The notes: generated by a model from the sequence alone, not told the origin. Positions 15,973-22,738 are shown, counted from the stretch's first letter. The stretch is DNA of 22,738 nucleotides from an uncultured Mollicutes bacterium (GCA_900549915.1 URQF01000013.1:1-22738), one strand, 5' to 3'. A program made the numbers and translations.

Positions 15973-16212
15973 ATGTCAAGAGTTTGCCCTGTTACTGGTA
16001 AGAAGCCGATGTATGGAAAGAACGTCTCCCATTCTAGGAGACATACTTGCCGTCGTTGGAATGTCAATCTTCAGAACACCACTGTCATTATTGATGGCAA
16101 GAAGGTCAAGAGGCGTGTTTCTGCCGCCGGCTTACGTACTCTTCGCAAGAACGCAAAAGCTCAGCAGGTTGCTGCCGAAGCTGCTGCTCCGAAAGCCGAA
16201 GAAGCCAAGTAG
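15973..16212 (+). CDS. rpmB: 50S ribosomal protein L28
   Basis: This is a component of the large ribosomal subunit. The 79 residues begin MSRVCPVTGKKPMYGKNVSHS and continue with the basic RRW-NLQ core and the KVKMRVSAAGLRTL strand. I chose the ATG at 15973, with GGAGG 8-9 bases upstream; an in-frame ATG at 15958 precedes that ribosome site and is rejected. In the SHAMN-type loop of Bacilli L28 the Met position is AGG (16036-16038), and it is followed at once by AGA. L28 is normally 60-65 residues. Here an extra Ala/Glu/Lys tail (AAEAAAPKAEEAK) follows the core. The gene faces the rpe operon across a shared terminator, as in many Bacilli. Confidence 0.96.
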   Translation: MSRVCPVTGKKPMYGKNVSHSRRHTCRRWNVNLQNTTVIIDGKKVKRRVSAAGLRTLRKNAKAQQVAAEAAAPKAEEAK

Positions 16213-16227
16213 TTTCTTATCGCAATA

Positions 16228-16260
16228 AAAAAGCAGGCTGCGAATCGCAGCCTGCTTTTT
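16228..16260. terminator. bidirectional Rho-independent terminator
   Basis: A 15-bp perfect stem (AAAAAGCAGGCTGCG with its complement) encloses a 3-base loop, with T runs available on both strands. It lies 15 bases after the rpmB stop and 12 bases after the end of the convergent minus-strand operon, and it can terminate both. Confidence 0.95.
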
Positions 16261-16272
16261 ATTTTTTGTTTT

Positions 16273-16959
16273 TTACTGCAATGAAAGGAAACAGGATACA
16301 GCAAGGAAGATTCCAGACAGGATATTTCCAATCCTGAACCTCCATTCATAGAAAGCATAGAAGTTCCATTTCTGTTTTTCGTATACTGTGGTTCCGTTCT
16401 CTTCGAACTTATTCCTTTTGAACCAAGAATAGAATTTCGGATTAAAGAAGCAAAGGATTCCTAATACAGCGATGATTCCATAGAAGACATTCAGGACAAG
16501 CGGAATCGCGTTCCTTTCATATTGGTAAGTTGCACTCTTGAGTAATCGGATCCTTGCTAGGCCAGCCGTACCATAGTCAAAGGCAAGGAATCCAATCAGT
16601 GAAATCGTAATTCGGGCCCTAAGGCTATTTAAAGACCTGAAGTTTGTCAGGGTTAGACAGAGGATTGAAATTAAGAACGAGATGCCAAGAGCAATCCTAT
16701 ATCCGGAAGAGCAGAAACTAAAGAAATAAAGAATCAGACCGCCTACTAAGGACAAAACGGATAGGATCAAAAAGGAAGCAAGGACAACCTGTTCCCCCTT
16801 CTTTAAAGAGGAATAAATTTCATAGCCGAAGCAATTCCGGATGCTTTTCTTTTCTTTTTTATTCTTCTGGAACCTGAAATGAACAAGGAAATATCCTAAG
16901 AGAAAAAGAGCAGCAGCAAGGAAAAGAATTCCGGAGGTCAATAAGATAGTTGTTTTCAT
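16273..16959 (-). CDS. hypothetical six-TM membrane protein
   Basis: The 228 residues include six hydrophobic segments near 5-27, 57-82, 89-106, 116-133, 152-172 and 208-226, joined by basic loops such as the RFQKNKKEKKSIR stretch after the first segment. There is no recognisable catalytic motif or signal peptide. The start overlaps the rpe stop codon (ATGA), and it is the last gene before the shared terminator, so it is translationally coupled to the rsgA-rpe operon. I do not recognise the family. In many Bacilli this slot holds thiamine pyrophosphokinase, which this protein clearly is not. Confidence 0.7.
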   Translation of the reverse strand: MKTTILLTSGILFLAAALFLLGYFLVHFRFQKNKKEKKSIRNCFGYEIYSSLKKGEQVVLASFLILSVLSLVGGLILYFFSFCSSGYRIALGISFLISILCLTLTNFRSLNSLRARITISLIGFLAFDYGTAGLARIRLLKSATYQYERNAIPLVLNVFYGIIAVLGILCFFNPKFYSWFKRNKFEENGTTVYEKQKWNFYAFYEWRFRIGNILSGIFLAVSCFLSLQ

Positions 16960-17627
16960 AAGGCACCTTTCCTCTTCCTCAGTGTCTGCTTCTTATCCAG
17001 GCTTTTCTTGTACGCAGAACCAGCAACCCTATAGTCAGCACCATTGGCATAACAGAGAGGGCCAGTCGACTCATTGATTCCACCATCCACGCCAATCAAA
17101 TACGAAAGACCTTTTTCTTTACGGTAATCAGCAAGGAACTTGATTTTCTTTTCACTGCCTGAAATAAAGGACTGTCCTCCTTTACCGGGGACAACAGACC
17201 TAATCAAAACGGAATCGAACAAACAGAGGAAGTCTTTGATTTCTTCTGGGGAGGATTCCGGAGAAAGGGCAAGTCCAAGCTTGAGATCTGGATAATCTTT
17301 CTTAAGCTCCTTCCTCTTTGGAAGGTCACCGATCGACATCGCTTCATAATGGAAGGTAATGTCTTTACATCCGCTTTCAGCAAAAGAGCGTGCCTTTTCA
17401 AGAGGATTCGTAACCCTGAGATGAACATCGAAATGAAGGTCTGGATAAGCCTTCCTCAGGCTTTTGAAAAGAGGTTCTCCAAAGGAAATGTCATGCACGA
17501 AATGACCATCCCTAACATCATAGTGGCAGCACTCGATTCCGAAAGAAATCCTCTCTTTCCTGTCTTTTTCCAGATTCAGGAAATCAAAGCTTAAAAGCGA
17601 GGGACGGATAACGGTTTCTTTTTCCAT
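16956..17627 (-). CDS. rpe: ribulose-phosphate 3-epimerase
   Basis: This enzyme interconverts ribulose-5-phosphate and xylulose-5-phosphate in the pentose phosphate pathway. The 223 residues form a TIM barrel with RPSLLSFDF at the start, metal and acid/base motifs YDVMDGHFV, DVHLMV, LIMSVVPGKGGQSF and GVDGGIN. The Met residues in the first three are AGG codons at 17511-17513, 17415-17417 and 17199-17201, positions where the family has Met almost without exception. Across the gene I count 10 AGG, 2 ATG (one the start) and only 3 CGN arginines with no AGA. The gene overlaps rsgA by 37 bases, a long overlap, and the ATG chosen gives a full-length N-terminus. Confidence 0.96.
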   Translation of the reverse strand: MEKETVIRPSLLSFDFLNLEKDRKERISFGIECCHYDVRDGHFVHDISFGEPLFKSLRKAYPDLHFDVHLRVTNPLEKARSFAESGCKDITFHYEAMSIGDLPKRKELKKDYPDLKLGLALSPESSPEEIKDFLCLFDSVLIRSVVPGKGGQSFISGSEKKIKFLADYRKEKGLSYLIGVDGGINESTGPLCYANGADYRVAGSAYKKSLDKKQTLRKRKGAL

Positions 17628-18502
17628 TTCTCATTCTCCTTAACTTCTGTCAGTATTTTACAATAGTTCTGATAAGAATCCATACTTAGTTCATCGTTCT
17701 TAACGGCTTCCAATACCGAGCATCCTTTTGTTTTCTCCAGATGCAGGCAGTCTTTAAAGAAACAGGTTCCAAAATAAGGCCGGAATCCAGGAAAACAAAG
17801 AGAAAGGTCTAGTGTGTTCCTTTCAAGCAAATCAAAAGAAGAAAAACCGGGAGTATCAAAGATAAAGCCATCTTCGAAAGGAAGAAGGATAATCTCTTTG
17901 GTCGTATGGCGTCCTCGTCCGCTACGGACATAGAGCGAATCGACACGTCGCTTAAAGCTTGGATCAATGCTATTCAATAAAGAAGACTTGCCAACACCGG
18001 TCTGACCGACAAAGGCAACCGTTTTATGTTTCAGTTCTTCGTTTAACTTCGGAAAATCAAAATCTGTGGCATGATGAGCATCAATAAAATAGACTTTGTA
18101 TCCGATTTTCTCATAATAGGACATCCGCTTCTTCCTTTTATTCCTCTCGCTTTTCTTTAATAAATCCGATTTTGTCAGAACAATCGAAGCCGTTAAAGAA
18201 GAAAAGTTTATCCTGCTAAGAAACTTATCGAGAAGATAAGAGGAGAACTCCTGTTCTTTTAAAGAGCAAAGAACAAAGACCTCATCGACATTGCTGAAAC
18301 GAGGACGTTTCAACCTATTCTTCCGTTCTAGAACAGAATTGATCCTTCCCTTTTCATCTAAAGTAACATAGTCACCGATGATGATTTTTTCTCCGGCATA
18401 CAAAACCTTACCCCGGAAAGGGTGAATCGATACGCTTTTATCCTCTAGGGAGTAAAGAAAATAACCCAAAGAAGAGGAAGAAAGGACCCGGAAAACGCCC
18501 AT
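17591..18502 (-). CDS. rsgA: ribosome small-subunit-dependent GTPase A
   Basis: This is a circularly permuted GTPase that checks late 30S subunit assembly. Of its 303 residues, 1-75 form the OB fold. The permuted G motifs then follow in order: G4 TKSD at 110-113, G1 GQTGVGKSS at 166-174, G2 RGRHTT near 197, and G3 DTPG at 216-219. The C-terminal zinc site is Cys237, Cys242, His244 and Cys251. The G2 Arg residues and those of LKRPRF are CGN. The start codon shares a base with the prkC stop (TAATG), as expected for the conserved prkC-rsgA-rpe order. Confidence 0.96.
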   Translation of the reverse strand: MGVFRVLSSSSLGYFLYSLEDKSVSIHPFRGKVLYAGEKIIIGDYVTLDEKGRINSVLERKNRLKRPRFSNVDEVFVLCSLKEQEFSSYLLDKFLSRINFSSLTASIVLTKSDLLKKSERNKRKKRMSYYEKIGYKVYFIDAHHATDFDFPKLNEELKHKTVAFVGQTGVGKSSLLNSIDPSFKRRVDSLYVRSGRGRHTTKEIILLPFEDGFIFDTPGFSSFDLLERNTLDLSLCFPGFRPYFGTCFFKDCLHLEKTKGCSVLEAVKNDELSMDSYQNYCKILTEVKENEKWKKKPLSVPRF

Positions 18503-19488
18503 TATCGTTTTTGTTCCTTCTGAGCCTTCTTAGCATCCTTCCTCATCTGCTTTTTCTGTCTTTGTTCTTCTTTTCGTGCTTTGACAAGAGGAGAAGATGG
18601 ATGGAAGAAAGCGTAGAAGAAAGACATCTTTTTTGCGAGTTTGGAAGGATCGCGCCTAATGGCCTCAATGTCTTTCCGCCTCTCATCGGCGGAACCATAA
18701 CGTTCCATTGGGTCCTTAGCGCAGGCCTTGACAATTATTTCCTCAATGCAGTCCGGAGTGTTCGGATTGTATTTCTTAAGAGACGGGAATTTCTGTTTGC
18801 AATGCCTTGCCCTGATACTCTGCGGAGAATCTCCGTTAAAAGGAACATGGCCAGTAATCAGTTCGAAAAATGTAATACCCATTGCATAGATATCACTTCT
18901 TGTCGTTGCCGGATTCCTCTGGCAGACTTCAGGCGCCCTGTATTGGACAGATCCTAAAATCGTTGTTGCCGAAGTAATAGCAGAAACCTGCGGAGTATCA
19001 CGGAAAGTGGCAATTCCGAAATCACCGAGTTTTACAGTACCATCAATTGTTAAATAAATATTCTGTGGTTTTATGTCACGATGAATGACAGAATGGTCAT
19101 GAGCATATTTTACAGCAGAACAAAGCTGGTACCTGATATCACAGGCTTCCCGGAAAGAGAACTTTCCACGGGTATTCAGAATCTGACGGAGATTCTGTCC
19201 ATCTACGAATTCATTAACCCTGTAAGGATTACCATTATAGGTACCGACATTGAGGACTTTGACAATATTCCTGCAATTCAAAGAAGCAGCAGCACGTGCC
19301 TCCCGCTCAAAACGAGCAAGATTCGTTTTATTGGCTGCGGTATCGCTCTTCCTCCTCTTAATGGCAACATCGTTGTCATTAATGAGGTCATGTGCTTTAA
19401 AGACGACCGCCCTGCCTCCTTCTCCTAAGGATTCAGAGATTTTGTAGCGGTCATCGATGATTTCGTTTTCCTGTAGCAAATCGCTCAT
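18502..19488 (-). CDS. prkC: Hanks-type Ser/Thr protein kinase lacking the PASTA and membrane part
   Basis: The 328 residues hold a complete kinase domain: glycine loop LGEGGMAVVF near 21-30, Lys44 in VAIK, HRDIKPQN at 136-143, DFG at 156-158, YMAPE, and SDIYAMGITFFELITG. The Met of YMAPE is AGG (18937-18939). After the kinase (about 275) there is only a short basic Lys/Gln/Arg tail. No transmembrane helix and no extracellular PASTA repeats follow, although typical PrkC proteins of 600-650 residues have both. The protein is therefore predicted to be cytoplasmic and unable to sense muropeptides directly. It overlaps stp by four bases (ATGA), the usual kinase-phosphatase pairing. Confidence 0.93.
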   Translation of the reverse strand: MSDLLQENEIIDDRYKISESLGEGGRAVVFKAHDLINDNDVAIKRRKSDTAANKTNLARFEREARAAASLNCRNIVKVLNVGTYNGNPYRVNEFVDGQNLRQILNTRGKFSFREACDIRYQLCSAVKYAHDHSVIHRDIKPQNIYLTIDGTVKLGDFGIATFRDTPQVSAITSATTILGSVQYRAPEVCQRNPATTRSDIYAMGITFFELITGHVPFNGDSPQSIRARHCKQKFPSLKKYNPNTPDCIEEIIVKACAKDPMERYGSADERRKDIEAIRRDPSKLAKKMSFFYAFFHPSSPLVKARKEEQRQKKQMRKDAKKAQKEQKR

Positions 19489-20258
19489 TTGTTTTTCTCC
19501 GGATTCCTAGTCAGAACAACAGCGATATTATCCCTGCCGCCATTATCCAGTGCCTTTTTCCTTAAGGCATCTGCCTTTTCCTTAACGGTCCATGGCGTAG
19601 CAAGAATCGATGCAATGTCATCATCCGAAACCCTGTTGTATAATCCATCCGAACAGGCAAGAATATAGTCATAGTCATTCGGAATATTGTATTCTTCTGC
19701 ATTTACAATCTTCCGGTTGATGCCAACAGCATTCAATAAATAGTTCCGCTGAGGGAGGTTCTTCCTCTCCGTGCGATTGATTCTGCCTTCCTTGAAAAGA
19801 AGAGCAGCATAGGACTGATCCTCACTGACCTGACGAAGTCCGGTCTCTGCGGAATAAGTATAGCAGCGGCTGTCTCCAACACACTGAACAAAGGTACCCT
19901 TATCATAAATCAGAGCCACAATCGAAGTGGTTCCCATCTGGGAATACTCCTTGCGACTCAATGACATCCTGTAAATACGGCGATTGGCATTTTTCAAAGT
20001 CTTCCGCCTGAATTTACGGGTTCTTCGGAAATTAAAAGGCTTTTTGTAGTCGCCGAAAGCGATGGCAAAGCAGTCAGAGACCATTTTGCTAGCAACGTCG
20101 CCTTTTCGGTGTCCGCCCATACCATCTGCAACGAGAAGAAGAGTTCCGAATTTCGTGATACAGCCAAAGGTTGCATCTTCATTGTTTTTCCGGACTTTTC
20201 CGATGTTGCTTAGTGCAACGATACGTGTGTCTTTTTCGTTTCCTTTATTGTTTTCCAT
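19485..20258 (-). CDS. stp: PP2C-family Ser/Thr protein phosphatase
   Basis: This metal-dependent phosphatase reverses the phosphorylation made by the neighbouring kinase. The 257 residues carry the PP2C motifs in order: RKNNEDA near 24, VADGMGGH near 45, MGTTS near 103, CVGDSR near 122, CSDGLYNMVSDDDI near 208-221 and DNIAVVL near 245. The Met in NMVSD is AGG (19632-19634), matching the family's TNMVSD, while the Arg residues in RKNNED, GGHRKGD and GDSR are CGG, CGA and CGC. The start lies 14 bases inside rlmN. Confidence 0.95.
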   Translation of the reverse strand: MENNKGNEKDTRIVALSNIGKVRKNNEDATFGCITKFGTLLLVADGMGGHRKGDVASKMVSDCFAIAFGDYKKPFNFRRTRKFRRKTLKNANRRIYRMSLSRKEYSQMGTTSIVALIYDKGTFVQCVGDSRCYTYSAETGLRQVSEDQSYAALLFKEGRINRTERKNLPQRNYLLNAVGINRKIVNAEEYNIPNDYDYILACSDGLYNRVSDDDIASILATPWTVKEKADALRKKALDNGGRDNIAVVLTRNPEKNK

Positions 20259-21291
20259 ATTTTGCTCTCAGCTGTCCACAGGCAGCATCGATATCGCTCC
20301 CGAATTCCTTACGGATTGTGGACTTGACTCCATGATCAAGAAGGAAATGATGGAAGGCATCAACATTCTTATCCGGTGAACGTTCGAATCCGTTCTCCCT
20401 GACAGGATTATAGGGAATCAAGTTAACAAAACCATGGGTAGGATAAATCAGGTCGAAAAGCTTCTTAGCATAGTCTAAGGAATCATTAACGTTTTTGATC
20501 CTGATGTATTCAAAGGTAACCGTACGATTAGCCTGTTTCTCAAATTGAATAATGGCAGGGATGAGTTCTTCTAACGGATAAGCACGATTGATTGGCATCA
20601 ATTCATTCCGCAATTCATCCGTCGGAGCATGCAGGGAAATCGCAAGATTAATCTGCCTTCCTTCCTTTGCAAGTTTTAAGATTCCAGGAACAATACCACA
20701 GGTAGAAATCGTGATATGACGTGCACCGATATTGATTCCAAAAGGCGAATTAATGGTTTTGACAAAAGAAAGAACATTATCGTAATTGTCAAAAGGTTCG
20801 CCGGTTCCCCTGACAACAACATGGGTCACATGTTCCTTGCCTTGAGTGATAGACTGAACATACTTATCATAATAAAGAACCTGCCCAAGCCTTTCCGCAG
20901 CAGTTAAGTTGCGTTTTTTCTTCAACAGGCCAGAAGCGCAGAAAGCGCAGGCCCTATTGCATCCGACTTCCGAAGAGACGCAAACGGAGTAGCCATAAAT
21001 ATAATGCCTTAAGACACCTTCGACCTGTTCACCATCGGAAAGACGGAAGAGGCATTTGACAGTGCCATCTTTGGATTTCTGCCTGACAGAAACTTCCGGA
21101 AGAGCAAAGTCAAACTCTTCCTTCAATTTCTCACGGAAGGTCTTTGAAATATCACTCCTGTCATCAAAGGAAGTCGCTCCCTTTTTATAAAGCCAGGAAT
21201 AGATTTGCTTGCTACGATAAGCGGTTTGACCCCTTGCAAGCCTGATTTTGGTCAAGTCTTCAAGAGAATAGGAATAAATCGAGGTTTTCAT
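20245..21291 (-). CDS. rlmN: 23S rRNA (adenine-C2)-methyltransferase / tRNA methyltransferase
   Basis: This radical-SAM enzyme methylates A2503 of 23S rRNA and A37 of some tRNAs. The 348 residues contain the Cx3CxxC cluster as Cys111, Cys115 and Cys118 in GCNMACAFCASG, VVVMGTGEPFDNYDNV, the HITISTCGIVP motif, and the methyl-carrying Cys338 in DAACGQLR. AGG sits at family Met positions: CNMAC (20953-20955), VVVMGTGEP (20809-20811), SFDDMSDISK and VLMHY. The Arg in CGQLR is AGA. The start overlaps the upstream gene by four bases (ATGA), and the ribosome site is weak. Confidence 0.97.
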   Translation of the reverse strand: MKTSIYSYSLEDLTKIRLARGQTAYRSKQIYSWLYKKGATSFDDRSDISKTFREKLKEEFDFALPEVSVRQKSKDGTVKCLFRLSDGEQVEGVLRHYIYGYSVCVSSEVGCNRACAFCASGLLKKKRNLTAAERLGQVLYYDKYVQSITQGKEHVTHVVVRGTGEPFDNYDNVLSFVKTINSPFGINIGARHITISTCGIVPGILKLAKEGRQINLAISLHAPTDELRNELMPINRAYPLEELIPAIIQFEKQANRTVTFEYIRIKNVNDSLDYAKKLFDLIYPTHGFVNLIPYNPVRENGFERSPDKNVDAFHHFLLDHGVKSTIRKEFGSDIDAACGQLRAKYGKQ

Positions 21292-22538
21292 TTCTTGCCG
21301 ATCAAGGCGATATAACCGCCTTCTCCATGGTCATCAGACGGACAGACACTGATTTCCTTCACAAGTTCGAAGCGGTTGTTCCTCTCTAAGAAGCGATGAA
21401 CAACATCACTTGTCTCCGCTTTCAGAAGTCCGTGATTGATAAATAACAAGGAGCCTTTTGATTTAACGAATTCGCTCCTTTCCCTAAGGGAATCAAGCTG
21501 GCGCTTCTGACTGTTTTCAATATCTTCCCGTGTTAAAGAAGGCAACAGCCAAGGCTTCTTGTCAAGAAGTCCAAGGCCAGTATTTTTTCCAAAGTCAACT
21601 ACGATATCAAACTGATCATAAGAATAATAGGTCTTCAAGTATTTTTCTTCGCAATTCAAGATTGTTACATCGTTGAATTGGGCTAAATTCAGGTTATCTT
21701 TTGCAGCCTCAGCAGCCTTAGATTGATAATCCACGATTAATTTCGGCTGATAAGAATCCTTAAGAGAGAGTGCAAGAGGGAAATAGCCAAAGGAATCCGT
21801 AAGGCCGTTCCTTAATACCTTAGGAGAGACCTGAGGCAATTCCAGAAGAGAGTATCCGAGCCTTTCAAGATAAGAGCTAGGATAGATTCTCCTCTGCTTA
21901 AGGGAATCCCGATGATAGTTCTTCTCGCTCTTATAGATTTCGTAGGCACCAGCACCATCCGTCTTTTCTAGGCTGTCTGTTAAACTATCCGCATCCAACG
22001 GGGAATACTCAAAGGTGGATTTCTTACGCATAGAACGGAACCTGCTAAGAGTTTTAGAAGATCCGTACTCTTCATTAAAGCGACGGAAAAGGAACTCCGG
22101 CCTCTCAAGAACAAGAGAGTTGAAGTAAAACGGAGATTGTTTTGCTTCCTCTGGAATCGAGAATGGTTTTTTCGATGCTTCCATTAAAACATCCCTGTTC
22201 GTTTTACTGTTTCCACTAAAACGAAGACGAGCAAAGGTATTCCTGTATTCTGAGGTGATTTCTTCTTTGGTCAACTTAGAATAGCGGAGCTGGCAAAGGG
22301 CAATCCTAGAAAGAAGGAATTCGCCACTCTCATAATCATACTGAGAAAGAAGGTTTGCGCATTCAAACCGGAGTGAAAAATAACGGCGTAAGAAAAGAAC
22401 CGTTTCTTTCTTGATTTCCTCTTCTTCGTTCGGCGTCAATGTAATTGTCTTTTTTGCTTCTAAAAGAGCGGAAGGAAGAGTTTTTTTCTTAAATAGGACT
22501 TCGTTAAGCCTTGTGTATACAGGAAAAGAAATATTCAT
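21288..22538 (-). CDS. RsmB-like protein with disabled methyltransferase domain
   Basis: The 416 residues show the architecture of 16S rRNA m5C967 methyltransferase RsmB: a NusB-like helical region (about 1-130), an RNA-binding linker with RPEFLFRRFNEEYG near 146-159, and a Rossmann-like methyltransferase domain (about 220-416). The active site is missing. The family's PCSG cysteine motif reads DFGKNTGLG (315-323), the second cysteine motif (YSTC) reads FINH (366-369), and the SAM-binding CAAPGGKT segment is absent or unrecognisable near 250-265. The frame is intact, and AGG read as Met changes none of these positions. Position directly before rlmN is the usual place of rsmB (priA-fmt-rsmB-rlmN), which supports homology. 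It may bind RNA without methylating it. Confidence 0.78.
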   Translation of the reverse strand: MNISFPVYTRLNEVLFKKKTLPSALLEAKKTITLTPNEEEEIKKETVLFLRRYFSLRFECANLLSQYDYESGEFLLSRIALCQLRYSKLTKEEITSEYRNTFARLRFSGNSKTNRDVLMEASKKPFSIPEEAKQSPFYFNSLVLERPEFLFRRFNEEYGSSKTLSRFRSMRKKSTFEYSPLDADSLTDSLEKTDGAGAYEIYKSEKNYHRDSLKQRRIYPSSYLERLGYSLLELPQVSPKVLRNGLTDSFGYFPLALSLKDSYQPKLIVDYQSKAAEAAKDNLNLAQFNDVTILNCEEKYLKTYYSYDQFDIVVDFGKNTGLGLLDKKPWLLPSLTREDIENSQKRQLDSLRERSEFVKSKGSLLFINHGLLKAETSDVVHRFLERNNRFELVKEISVCPSDDHGEGGYIALIGKK

Positions 22539-22544
22539 AAGATT

Positions 22545-22550
22545 ATTATA
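22545..22550 (-). promoter_or_regulatory. TATAAT -10 box at the rsmB-like start
   Basis: A perfect TATAAT on the minus strand ends six bases before the ATG of the rsmB-like gene. A transcript started at the normal distance would begin at the A of the ATG and be leaderless. There is no clear -35 box, and no Shine-Dalgarno sequence lies in the six bases. The upstream gene ends 36 bases away, so readthrough is also likely. Confidence 0.4.
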
Positions 22551-22574
22551 AACAAATTGAATGCCTAAGAGGTA

Positions 22575-22738
22575 TTAATTCTTCCTTTCAATTTCGTCAA
22601 TCAGCTTGGCAAAATGGCCATTAAGATCCCTTGCCTTTTTATTCAGTTCCTTGAGCTCATTGATCTTAGATTCATAAATAGCAACTTCTTCACGTCCAAG
22701 AGCAGAGTCATTGACTAAAAAATAGGATCCGACAAGGT
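22575..22738 (-). CDS. C-terminus of an unidentified coiled-coil protein (partial)
   Basis: The last 53 codons of a minus-strand gene enter from the right edge and end in TAA at 22575-22577. The sequence is strongly heptad-like and charged (for example ESKINELKELNKKA and LIDEIERK), so it is a helical, probably coiled-coil tail. In most Bacilli this slot before rsmB is fmt, whose C-terminus is a beta-rich OB-like domain; this does not look like it. It is followed after 36 bases by the rsmB-like gene. It cannot be named from this fragment. Confidence 0.6.
   Translation of the reverse strand, partial: LVGSYFLVNDSALGREEVAIYESKINELKELNKKARDLNGHFAKLIDEIERKN

Noticed and set aside
1..22738. Alternative readings: AGG as another residue, or reassignment of CGG, CGA or TGA
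   Set aside because: AGG columns are those of Met specifically (for example DVMDG, TLMNML). CGG and CGA occur at invariant Arg positions (LVRE, TRV, GGHRKGD), and TGA ends several genes at the expected length.

Overview
The window reads as a piece of chromosome from a low-GC Gram-positive bacterium (class Bacilli). The gene order rsmB-rlmN-stp-prkC-rsgA-rpe, with rpmB facing it, is the classic Bacilli arrangement. No rRNA, tRNA, CRISPR array, insertion sequence or phage gene is visible, and every gap between genes is shorter than 300 bases.

The most important thing here is not a gene but the genetic code. In at least ten conserved proteins the codon AGG falls where the family has methionine, while invariant arginines are written CGN or AGA. 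Examples are DVMDG, VHLMV and LIMSV in rpe, TLMNML in ttcA, CNMAC and VMGTGEP in rlmN, YMAPE in prkC, SEIMLQQTRV in mutY, GMGSL in guaB and TNMVSD in stp. AGG is therefore read as Met, and in rpe it outnumbers ATG 10 to 2, one of the two ATGs being the start. A standard (table 11) translation replaces most internal Met residues with Arg. As I recall it, this matches the AGG-to-Met reassignment that the Codetta survey (Shulgina and Eddy, 2021) predicted for an uncultivated clade of Bacilli. Motifs quoted below use M for AGG.

Layout, with nearly everything on the minus strand and so transcribed right to left. (1) 22738-16273: the C-terminus of a coiled-coil protein, then rsmB-like, rlmN, stp, prkC, rsgA, rpe and a six-TM protein. 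Most of these overlap by 1 to 37 bases, which suggests one translationally coupled operon for rRNA/tRNA modification, ribosome maturation and Ser/Thr signalling. It ends at a strong bidirectional hairpin shared with rpmB. (2) 15370-16212, plus strand: a small membrane protein, then rpmB with its own promoter. (3) 15238-11967: a sugar/cation symporter-like carrier, a HAD phosphatase and mutY. (4) 11871-4683: the two halves of a normally fused acyl-CoA dehydratase activase/dehydratase-like protein, an inositol-monophosphatase-like enzyme, a cysteine desulfurase and a TtcA-like tRNA thiolase. (5) 4564-3086: guaB with its own promoter, a palindrome and a terminator. (6) 2932-208: an ABC-exporter-like protein whose ATPase has lost its catalytic motifs, followed by a DeoR-type regulator.

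Two proteins look catalytically dead even after AGG is corrected to Met: the ABC-like protein and the RsmB-like protein, which lacks both catalytic cysteines.
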